Below, piece by piece: positions 52,428 through 59,599 of a stretch of 64,000 bases of DNA. The stretch spans positions 211,366 through 275,365 of the forward strand of contig NZ_LMHY01000030.1 of NCBI RefSeq assembly GCF_001429045.1, written 5' to 3'. The stretch is from Pseudomonas sp. Root71. GTDB lineage: Bacteria > Pseudomonadota > Gammaproteobacteria > Pseudomonadales > Pseudomonadaceae. Positions within the stretch are counted from its first letter, which is position 1, and each line of letters begins with the position of its first letter. Both the position numbers and the translations under genes were made by a program. The notes beneath the pieces are model-generated. The model was given only the letters and a program-made list of their open reading frames with translations, had not been told where the DNA came from and made no database searches.

Positions 52428-53400
52428 TCCCCACACGGCAACTCACGCCAAAAGCCCGGGCAAGTCGCACTGGAGCCGCTGGAAACGACCGCTGACGATG
52501 CTGTTCTTCCTGATGCTGATCGTGCTGTTCACGATGCTCGCCCAGCGCCTGGAATGGAACGAAGTGTTCGATAACCTGGCGGACTTCAAGGTGCGCACAC
52601 TGATCATTGCGTCGGGGCTGACCCTGGTGAGTTTTCTGGTGTACGCCTGCTTCGACCTGATCGGCCGCACTTACATCCGCCAGAACCTGACCTGGAAGCA
52701 AATCCTGCCGGTGGGAATCATCAGCTACGCCTTCAACCTGAACCTCAGCGCCTGGGTCGGCGGCATCGCCATGCGTTACCGGTTGTATTCGCGGCTCGGG
52801 GTCAGCAAGAGCAACATCGCGAAAATCCTCGGCCTGAGCCTGGCGACCAACTGGTTTGGGTACATGGTAATTGCCGGCGCCGTGTTCAGCAGCGGGCTGG
52901 TACGCATGCCTCCGGGCTGGAAGCTCAGCAGTAGCACGCTGCAAGGCGTGGGGGTCTTGTTGTTGCTGCTGAGCGCCGGGTACCTGGCGGCGTGCCGGTT
53001 TGCCAGGCGTCGGGAGTGGGCGATTCGCGGCATCGAAATCGACCTGCCATCCTTGCGCATGGCGGTGCTGCAACTGGCCCTCGGTGCCCTGAACTGGTCG
53101 CTGATGGCGGCGGTGATTTTCACCTTGCTGCCGAGCAAACTGGACTATCCACTGGTGTTGGGCGTGCTGTTGATCAGCGCCATCGCCGGGGTCATCACTC
53201 ACATCCCGGCCGGGCTCGGCGTGCTGGAAGCCGTGTTTGTGGCCCTGCTGCAACACGAGGCTTCGCGGGGCAGCCTGGTGGCGGGACTGCTGGCCTATCG
53301 GGCGATTTATTTCATCCTGCCGCTGTTGATTACCCTGGTGATGTATTTGCTGGTGGAAGCCAAGGCCAAGGCGCTGCGGATAGAGAAAAAACCCAAGTGA
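52414..53400 (+). CDS. YbhN/LPG-synthase-TM family membrane protein (UPF0104)
   Basis: A 328-residue protein with about eight membrane helices of the lysylphosphatidylglycerol synthase transmembrane family (PF03706). Features include LNLSAWVGGIAMRYRLYSRLG, LGLSLATNWFGYM and the THIPAGLGVLEAVF segment. It lacks the soluble aminoacyl-transferase domain of MprF, so it is more likely a lipid flippase or transporter serving the preceding ClsB than a lysyl-transferase. Confidence 0.88.
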   Translation: MNRADPHTATHAKSPGKSHWSRWKRPLTMLFFLMLIVLFTMLAQRLEWNEVFDNLADFKVRTLIIASGLTLVSFLVYACFDLIGRTYIRQNLTWKQILPVGIISYAFNLNLSAWVGGIAMRYRLYSRLGVSKSNIAKILGLSLATNWFGYMVIAGAVFSSGLVRMPPGWKLSSSTLQGVGVLLLLLSAGYLAACRFARRREWAIRGIEIDLPSLRMAVLQLALGALNWSLMAAVIFTLLPSKLDYPLVLGVLLISAIAGVITHIPAGLGVLEAVFVALLQHEASRGSLVAGLLAYRAIYFILPLLITLVMYLLVEAKAKALRIEKKPK

Positions 53401-53420
53401 TTTTGTGCTGGTTGTGAAGA

Positions 53421-53549
53421 CGCCTTCGCGAGCAAGTCGGATCGCCGCACCGCCGCTCCCACAGGGTCTGTTGGTGGATGCAGATTCTATGTACACCCTC
53501 GATCCATGTGGGAGCGGCGGTGCGGCGATCCGACTTGCCCGCGAAGGCG
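53421..53549. repeat. REP doublet, family D on both sides
   Basis: Both ends carry CGCCTTCGCG, inverted, and each copy contains the GTGGGAGCGGCGGTGCGGCG / CGCCGCACCGCCGCTCCCAC stem in place of the family A centre. It is the longest element here and lies between convergent genes. Confidence 0.9.
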
Positions 53550-53568
53550 TCCACAAGCACACCGCAAA

Positions 53569-54327
53569 TCACCGGGATTGAATAATGCTCAACCGCTCCC
53601 CCACCACCATCTCGGTAATCCAGCCGACAAGGATCGAGGTGTAGGCCTGCTGCGAAACCGGGTCGCTCAGCGCGTGGTCGGCACCATCGATGATGCGATG
53701 GGTCAGCGAGTGAGTCTGCTGGCACGCCGCGCGGTAACTCATGATCGTCGAATGGGGCACATAGTCGTCGGTCTCGGACTGCACCAGCAGGACATCCCCG
53801 GTGAATTGCGAGCAGGCATGCAAGGCGCGATTGCTGTCGGCACGCACCAGGGTGCTTCGGTAATCACGCAGGTCCAGCTTGTCCAGATCGCGTTTCGGCG
53901 CGTGCCATTGCTCGTCGCGATACAGCGCCGGCACCCGCAACGCCAGCCAGCGAACCGGCCTGAGCGAGGTCAGGATCGAGGCCAGATACCCCCCGTAACT
54001 GGTGCCGACCACGGCAATCGCCGAGGTATCGAGAGCCGGGTGCGCGAGCAAGCGGTCATAGGCCGCCAGCAGGTCGCGCAAATTGTCTTCCCGGGTCACC
54101 CGTGTCAATGGGATACCGGTGCCATTGGTGTGCCCGCGCAAATCGAATGTCAGGCACACGCATCCCAAGCCGGCGATGCCTTTGGCGCGCTCCAGGTCCC
54201 GCTCCTGGCTGCCGCCCCAACCGTGCACGAAGAGCACACCGGGAACTTTCGATTTGGGACTCAGGAAGGTCCCGCTCATCTGTTCGTCGTCGATGTCGAT
54301 CTGAATGGATTCGCTTCTAGCCGTCAT
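53569..54327 (-). CDS. Alpha/beta hydrolase
   Basis: A 252-residue alpha/beta hydrolase with oxyanion segment VHGWGGSQERD, nucleophile elbow GTSYGG, the ETDDYVPHS acid region and a catalytic His in DGADHALSDP. It resembles dienelactone hydrolase or acyl-peptidase-like esterases. The ATG at 54327 overlaps the DUF3182 gene stop by 11 bp, so the two are one transcript. Substrate unknown. Confidence 0.85.
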   Translation of the reverse strand: MTARSESIQIDIDDEQMSGTFLSPKSKVPGVLFVHGWGGSQERDLERAKGIAGLGCVCLTFDLRGHTNGTGIPLTRVTREDNLRDLLAAYDRLLAHPALDTSAIAVVGTSYGGYLASILTSLRPVRWLALRVPALYRDEQWHAPKRDLDKLDLRDYRSTLVRADSNRALHACSQFTGDVLLVQSETDDYVPHSTIMSYRAACQQTHSLTHRIIDGADHALSDPVSQQAYTSILVGWITEMVVGERLSIIQSR

Positions 54328-55426
54328 AGGATTCAACCGTCACGTACTTGAGGAGAAAGTCACTGGCCTGCGCCGGCCCGCGGTACACCTCGATGGCGTC
54401 CGCCGGTAGCGGCTGGTCGATGTAGGTTTCCACCGAAGACACACGAATCGCGCATATCCCCGGATCGTTGACGAAACTCTGCAAGGCCGCCACCTCGGCG
54501 CTGCTGGCACCGCCCATGCGCCAAGACTGCTCCAGCACACCGCTGCGTGGCCGGCCGTCGCTGCCGACGCCCTGGGCGATGTCGTAGTTGCGCCGCGAGG
54601 CATAGAAACCGGGATAGGCTTCATCCGCCGCGCTGTCGAACACCTGTGCCTGATGGATCGCCAGGCGCACGTCTTCCGGAAGATCCAGTTCCAGTAATGC
54701 GTCATAGCCGCCTGGCACCACCAGCAGGTTGGACCCGCCATACACCTGTTCCCCCTGAGCGTCCTCGGTCAAATATTGATCACCGCAGTAACTGAGTACG
54801 TGGCCGCCGATACGACTCTGGCCGACGCTGTGGGTGATCACCTGGTCCAGGTCCTGTTCGAGTACCACGCCTTCGGTGAACATCGCCTCAGCCTCCGGCT
54901 GGGCAAGCAGCTCATCGAACTCGTCGAGGCTTTTGATCACTTCCTGACCACGTCCGGCACAGGCATGAATCGGTTTCAGGCGGATCGGCCCGGTGTACAG
55001 CAAATGCTCTGCCGCCGGACGCGCATCCTTCAGAGAGAACACACTGAGACCGTCGAGCACCACGCTGCGCACCCGCTCGGAAAACAACGGAGCCCAGCCT
55101 GGCGGCGCATGGGCGTGGCGGTTGAGCAATCCGTGGCTGATGGCCTTGGTGCAAATGAAGTCGTGGTCGACATAACCACCCCACAAATCCTCCGGCCCCT
55201 TGACCCCCAGTTGCCGGGCAATCGCAGCGCCCACCAGGGTCTGGGTCGGCAACAGGTAGAGGTCCCGCCCGACATGCAGTTGCGGGTCGTAGCTGCCGCC
55301 ATACTTGAGCCCCAGTATCTGAGCCAGCCAGCGGGCCAGCGCACGGTTGGTTTCAACTTCGTGCTGCGGTGCATCGGCGAGCACCGAATGGGCGACCACC
55401 AGTCTCCTGGAGTTTGCTGGGGTCAT
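54317..55426 (-). CDS. DUF3182 family protein, ATP-grasp-like
   Basis: A 369-residue protein of DUF3182. Residues around 148-160 (IRLKPIHACAGRGQEVI) and 185-195 (EGVVLEQDLDQVI) look like the phosphate-binding loop and adenine-contacting strand of ATP-grasp ligases, and RIGGHVLSYCGDQY could hold further substrate residues. That suggests an ATP-dependent carboxylate-amine or peptide ligase; the substrate is unknown. It is paired with the overlapping hydrolase gene, a maker and breaker arrangement. Confidence 0.8.
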   Translation of the reverse strand: MTPANSRRLVVAHSVLADAPQHEVETNRALARWLAQILGLKYGGSYDPQLHVGRDLYLLPTQTLVGAAIARQLGVKGPEDLWGGYVDHDFICTKAISHGLLNRHAHAPPGWAPLFSERVRSVVLDGLSVFSLKDARPAAEHLLYTGPIRLKPIHACAGRGQEVIKSLDEFDELLAQPEAEAMFTEGVVLEQDLDQVITHSVGQSRIGGHVLSYCGDQYLTEDAQGEQVYGGSNLLVVPGGYDALLELDLPEDVRLAIHQAQVFDSAADEAYPGFYASRRNYDIAQGVGSDGRPRSGVLEQSWRMGGASSAEVAALQSFVNDPGICAIRVSSVETYIDQPLPADAIEVYRGPAQASDFLLKYVTVESYDG

Positions 55427-55729
55427 GCATCCCCCTTCAATCGACGCTTGATGAATGTAGCTGAAGGGGTGCAGAGATCAGGCCAAGGCCCGTCGAGGGA
55501 AAAGTGGTTTAAAATCAGCCAGTTGCACAGACAGCGATGGCATTAGGCCTGTTTTATTCTGCACGACGCCCTTTGATACTCCGGCATTTTGCACGATTCC
55601 AGACTGGCACAGAACACATGTGGGAGCGGGCTTGCTCGCGAAAGCAGAGTGTCATTCACCGCAAATGTTGACTGAAAGTCCGCATTCGCGAGCAAGCCCG
55701 CTCCCACAGGGGGATTTGTTGTGAACGGC
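55427..55729. other. Intergenic region with REP doublet
   Basis: 303 bp between the DUF3182 gene and the GlxA-type regulator, both on the minus strand. A REP pair fills 55619-55709; I see nothing else convincing. Confidence 0.7.
55619..55709. repeat. REP doublet (REPIN), family A
   Basis: Inverted GTGGGAGCGGGCTTGCTCGC / GCGAGCAAGCCCGCTCCCAC copies about 46 nt apart. Confidence 0.92.
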
Positions 55730-56722
55730 CTACCGCGCCGCGGCCCCCGGCGTCACCCCAAACCGCGTCCGATAATCACTCGGCGCCAACCCGGTGATTT
55801 TCCTGAACGTCGCACGAAATGCCCCGGGGTCCTGATACCCCACGGTCCAGGCGATGTGATCGATAGTGCCGTTGGTGAACTCAAGCATTTCCCGGGCCTT
55901 GCCGACCCGCAGATGCTGGCAGTATTCGGTGGGTTTGAGCCCGCTGGCCGCGCGGAAGCGGCGCAGGAAGGTACGTTCTTCCAGCCCTGCCTTTTCGGCC
56001 ATCGCCGCCAGCGACACATCGGTCGCCCCGGTGCTTTGCAGCCAGTGTTGCACCTTGAGGATCGCCGCATCGCCATGACTGAGGATCGGCGCAAAGTTGC
56101 TGCCGCACTCACTGGCGCTGTCGCTGTGTTCCACCACCAGAAAACGTGCGGTGTTGGTGGCGATGCTCGGCCCCAGCAGTCGATTGACCAGGCGCAGACC
56201 CAGTTCGGACCAGGCCATCAGCCCGGCGGTGGTAATCAGGTCGCCGTCATCGACAATCGGCGTATCGGCCTTGAGTCTGATCGCCGGATAACGCTCGGCG
56301 AAGGCTTTGGCCGAGGTCCAGTGGGTAGTGGCGCTGCGACCGTCAAGCAGACCGCTTTCGGCCAACAGGATAGAACCCACGCAAACCCCGCCCAGTGTCG
56401 CACCGCTGGCATGTTGCTCACGCAACCAGCGGATCAATCCCTGTGGCGCCTGGCCCTCGGAAAAACCGCCGATCGACGGCGGAATCAACACGGCCACCAG
56501 GGCGCGCCCCGGGCCGGAATGACTATCGAATACCCGAACCGGCGGCTGATCACCCTCGACCTGCCAATGGCTGACCCGCAACAGCGGTAACTGCGCAGCC
56601 TGATGCTCGGCGGCGATCCGGTTCGCCACCCCGAACAAGTCCGTCAAGCCGTGCACCGCCGCCATCTGCGCGCCGGGATAGATCAGCACACCGAGTTCGG
56701 CGATTGCCCTTTCTGCGTCCAT
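55730..56722 (-). CDS. GlxA-family AraC regulator with DJ-1/PfpI domain
   Basis: A 330-residue activator with an N-terminal DJ-1/PfpI domain (to about 185; ASGATLGGVCVGSILLAESG with a Cys) and a C-terminal AraC helix-turn-helix pair (VSLAAMAEKAGLEERTFLRR and DHIAWTVGYQDPGAFRATF). The ATG at 56722 follows a GGGGGA. It is divergently arranged with an isochorismatase-like hydrolase gene 101 bp away, which it likely controls. Confidence 0.9.
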   Translation of the reverse strand: MDAERAIAELGVLIYPGAQMAAVHGLTDLFGVANRIAAEHQAAQLPLLRVSHWQVEGDQPPVRVFDSHSGPGRALVAVLIPPSIGGFSEGQAPQGLIRWLREQHASGATLGGVCVGSILLAESGLLDGRSATTHWTSAKAFAERYPAIRLKADTPIVDDGDLITTAGLMAWSELGLRLVNRLLGPSIATNTARFLVVEHSDSASECGSNFAPILSHGDAAILKVQHWLQSTGATDVSLAAMAEKAGLEERTFLRRFRAASGLKPTEYCQHLRVGKAREMLEFTNGTIDHIAWTVGYQDPGAFRATFRKITGLAPSDYRTRFGVTPGAAAR

Positions 56723-56823
56723 TGTCAGTTTTCCCCCTTCTATTGTCGGTGCGGCCAATCCTCGGATTGCCTGCCACAGCCAATACTTCATTCCACACCA
56801 ACACACACTTCGAGGAAACAGTC

Positions 56824-57372
56824 ATGGCCAAGCAAGCGCTCATCGTAGTCGATATCCAGAACGACTACTTCCCCCAAGGCAAGTGGCCGCTGGTCGGTGC
56901 CGACGCCGCCGCCGACAACGCCGTCCGCCTGATCAAGGCCTTCCGCGACGCGGGGGATTCGGTGGTGCACATCCGCCACGAATTCACCTCCGAAGAGGCG
57001 CCGTTTTTCACTCCGAACTCCGAAGGCGCCAAGCTGCATCCGAAAGTGCTCAACCGCGCCGACGAACCGGTGGTACTCAAGCACTTCGTCAACTCATTCC
57101 GCGAAACCGAATTGAAATCGATCCTCGACGAGCAAGGCATCAAGGAACTGGTGGTCGTGGGCAGCATGAGCCACATGTGCGTCGACGGCATCACCCGTGC
57201 GGCGGCGGACTTTGGCTATACGGTCACCGTGATCCACGACGCCTGCGCCACCCGTGACCTGGAGTTCAATGGCGTGACGGTTGCGGCGGTGCAGGTTCAT
57301 GCGGCGTTCATGGCAGCCCTGGCGTTTGCTTATGCCAGCGTGGTGTCGACCAACGAGTTCCTAGCGGCCTGA
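56824..57372 (+). CDS. Isochorismatase-like cysteine hydrolase
   Basis: A 182-residue hydrolase with the catalytic triad of the family: Asp in LIVVDIQNDYFPQG, Lys in VVLKHFVNSF and Cys in GSMSHMCVDGITRAA. Members cleave isochorismate, nicotinamide or other amides; the residue context is closer to the amidase (nicotinamidase-related) branch. The ATG at 56824 begins at the family start. It is divergent from a GlxA-type regulator and ends at a bidirectional terminator. Confidence 0.9.
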   Translation: MAKQALIVVDIQNDYFPQGKWPLVGADAAADNAVRLIKAFRDAGDSVVHIRHEFTSEEAPFFTPNSEGAKLHPKVLNRADEPVVLKHFVNSFRETELKSILDEQGIKELVVVGSMSHMCVDGITRAAADFGYTVTVIHDACATRDLEFNGVTVAAVQVHAAFMAALAFAYASVVSTNEFLAA

Positions 57373-57400
57373 GTCTGCAACCAAATTTTACCGCCCATAA

Positions 57401-57433
57401 AAAACCCGCACTTCGAAGTGAAGTGCGGGTTTT
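57401..57433. terminator. Bidirectional terminator
   Basis: Perfect 13-bp stem AAAACCCGCACTT / AAGTGCGGGTTTT with a 7-nt loop, shared by the hydrolase gene and ssb. Confidence 0.92.
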
Positions 57434-57482
57434 GTGTTTCAGCTTGCCGCTTGTAGCTTGAGGCTTGAGGCTTGCAGCCAGG

Positions 57483-58001
57483 CTAGAACGGAATATCGTC
57501 ATCAAAGCTGTCGAAATCCGGAGCCGGCTGAGGAGCCGCCTGCTGTGGAGCCGGGCGCGACTGTTGCGGTGCCGACTGCTGTGGACGCGGAGCCTGCTGG
57601 CGCGGAGCGGATTGCTGGTAGTTGTTACCGCCGCCCTGGCCTTGCTGGTCGCCCTGTGGACGGCCGCCCAGCAGTTGCATGGTGCCTTGCATGTCGACCA
57701 CGATTTCGGTGGTGTAGCGCTTGATACCGTCTTTTTCCCACTCGCGGGTCTGCAGCTTGCCTTCGATGTAGACCTGCGAACCTTTACGCAGGTATTCGCC
57801 AGCGATTTCTGCAACCTTGCCGAACATCGACACACGGTGCCATTCGGTCTTTTCGACTTTCTGACCGGTTTGCTTGTCGGTCCACTGTTCGCTGGTCGCC
57901 AGACTCAGGTTGGTCACGGCGTTACCGTTAGGCAAGTAGCGAACTTCGGGATCCTGGCCGCAAGTGCCGACCAATATGACTTTGTTAACCCCACGGGCCA
58001 T
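57483..58001 (-). CDS. ssb: Single-stranded DNA-binding protein
   Basis: A 172-residue SSB with an OB fold (ARGVNKVILVGTCGQDPEVR, EWHRVSMFGKVAEIAGEYLR), a Gln/Pro/Gly-rich linker and the acidic tip DSFDDDIPF that binds partner proteins. It starts 9 bp after the MFS gene and probably also has its own promoter. No LexA box is seen between this cluster and uvrA. Confidence 0.97.
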   Translation of the reverse strand: MARGVNKVILVGTCGQDPEVRYLPNGNAVTNLSLATSEQWTDKQTGQKVEKTEWHRVSMFGKVAEIAGEYLRKGSQVYIEGKLQTREWEKDGIKRYTTEIVVDMQGTMQLLGGRPQGDQQGQGGGNNYQQSAPRQQAPRPQQSAPQQSRPAPQQAAPQPAPDFDSFDDDIPF

Positions 58002-58010
58002 AACGTTCTC

Positions 58011-59408
58011 CTAGGCTACGCACGCTGCCCCGGCCGGGTTGTTCACCAGGCGCTCAAGGGTGGTGCGATCCAATAGTTCGGTGTCCAGTTTGATGTAAAT
58101 CGCCGCCTCTTCCGCGACGATGACTGCATCTGTTACCCCTACGACCGCCTTCAGGCGCTCGACCAGACCCGCTTCGCGGATCGCCTCGGGCGACAACGGC
58201 AAGCGCAGGCTCGTGACGTAGGGAGGTTCGCGCATGGTAACAGCAAAGGCCAGCCAGAGGGCAGCGAGAGCGGCGCATCCGAGGAACACAACCGACAGAC
58301 CGCCATGCTGGAACAGCCAGCCACCGAGGATTCCCCCCAGTGCCGAGCCGAGGAACTGGCTGGTGGAGTAAACCCCCATCGCCGTGCCCTTGCCGCCGGC
58401 CGGTGAAACCTTGCTGATCAGCGACGGCAACGAAGCTTCCAGCAGATTGAACGCGGTGAAGAACACCACCGTACCGATCACCAGAGTCCGCAAGCTGTCG
58501 CCGAACTGCCAGAAGAATAGCTCAGTGAGCATCAGCGTCACGACGGCGCCGAGTAAAACTCGTTTCATTTTGCGTTTCTTCTCGCCGTAGATAATGAACG
58601 GGATCATGGCGAAGAAAGAAATCAGCAACGCGGTCAGGTATACCCACCAGTGCTGCTCTTTGGGCAGCCCGGCTTTCTCGACCAGCGCCAGCGGCAAGGC
58701 GACGAAGCTGGACATCAGCATCGCGTGCAACACAAAAATGCCCAGGTCCAGGCGCAACAGGTCCGGATGCTTGAGGGTCGGGATCAGCGCCTGGCGCGCG
58801 ACACCGGACTCACGGTGCTGCAACGGGCCGGTGGAGCGCGGCACCATGAACATCACGATCACGATGCCGAACAGCGCCATACCGCCCGTGGCAAGGAACA
58901 GCCCGGACAACCCGAAGGCGCGGGTCAGCAGCGGGCCGACCACCATGGCCACCGCAAACGACAGGCCGATGGTCATGCCGATCATGGCCATGGCCTTGGT
59001 CCGGTGCTGCTCGCGGGTCAGGTCGGACAGCAAGGCCATGACCGCCGCGGAAATCGCCCCGGCGCCCTGCAGGATCCGGCCGGCAATCACGCCCCAGATC
59101 GAGTCGGCATTGGCTGCCAGCAGACTGCCGAGGGCAAACACGATCAGGCCCAGGTAAATCACCGGGCGGCGACCGATGCGGTCGGAAATGAAACCGAAAG
59201 GAATCTGGAACACTGCCTGGGTCAGGCCATAGGCGCCAATCGCCAGACCGATCAGCGCCGGCGTGGCGCCAGCCAGATCCATCCCATAGGTCGCCAGTAC
59301 CGGCAACACCATGAACATGCCAAGCATACGGAAGGCGAACACCAGGGCCAGACCGCTTGCCGCGCGGGTCTCGCTGCCACTCATGCGCTCGCTGTGGGGA
59401 TCGTGCAT
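58011..59408 (-). CDS. MFS transporter with C-terminal YAM-like domain (YajR type)
   Basis: A 465-residue MFS exporter with 12 helices (DLAGATPALIGLAIGAYGLTQ, motif A in FGFISDRIGRRPVIYLGL) and a C-terminal extension (about 395-465; SPEAIREAGLVERLKAVVGV) that looks like the small ferredoxin-like YAM domain of YajR. Substrate is unknown. It is always next to ssb and uvrA in pseudomonads. Divergent from uvrA. Confidence 0.88.
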   Translation of the reverse strand: MHDPHSERMSGSETRAASGLALVFAFRMLGMFMVLPVLATYGMDLAGATPALIGLAIGAYGLTQAVFQIPFGFISDRIGRRPVIYLGLIVFALGSLLAANADSIWGVIAGRILQGAGAISAAVMALLSDLTREQHRTKAMAMIGMTIGLSFAVAMVVGPLLTRAFGLSGLFLATGGMALFGIVIVMFMVPRSTGPLQHRESGVARQALIPTLKHPDLLRLDLGIFVLHAMLMSSFVALPLALVEKAGLPKEQHWWVYLTALLISFFAMIPFIIYGEKKRKMKRVLLGAVVTLMLTELFFWQFGDSLRTLVIGTVVFFTAFNLLEASLPSLISKVSPAGGKGTAMGVYSTSQFLGSALGGILGGWLFQHGGLSVVFLGCAALAALWLAFAVTMREPPYVTSLRLPLSPEAIREAGLVERLKAVVGVTDAVIVAEEAAIYIKLDTELLDRTTLERLVNNPAGAACVA

Positions 59409-59599
59409 GGAAAAACCTCATGTGAACCGGCGGCGATTCTACCAGTCCCATCGATTGGCAGGGTATATCGCGACGCTTTGACGCGCATTGCTGACACACT
59501 CTTCATGTAAGACAGTAGCCCACTCGTTTGATAGTGTGCATCCATCCAGTATTTGGCCGTATACTCCTACGTTTTCGACGCCCGCCGAGCGAGGCCACC

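Noticed and set aside
59409..59599. LexA (SOS) box between the MFS gene and uvrA
   Set aside because: No CTGT-N8-ACAG site, even with two mismatches, was found by eye. A TATACT at 59560 may be a -10 but lacks a clear -35.
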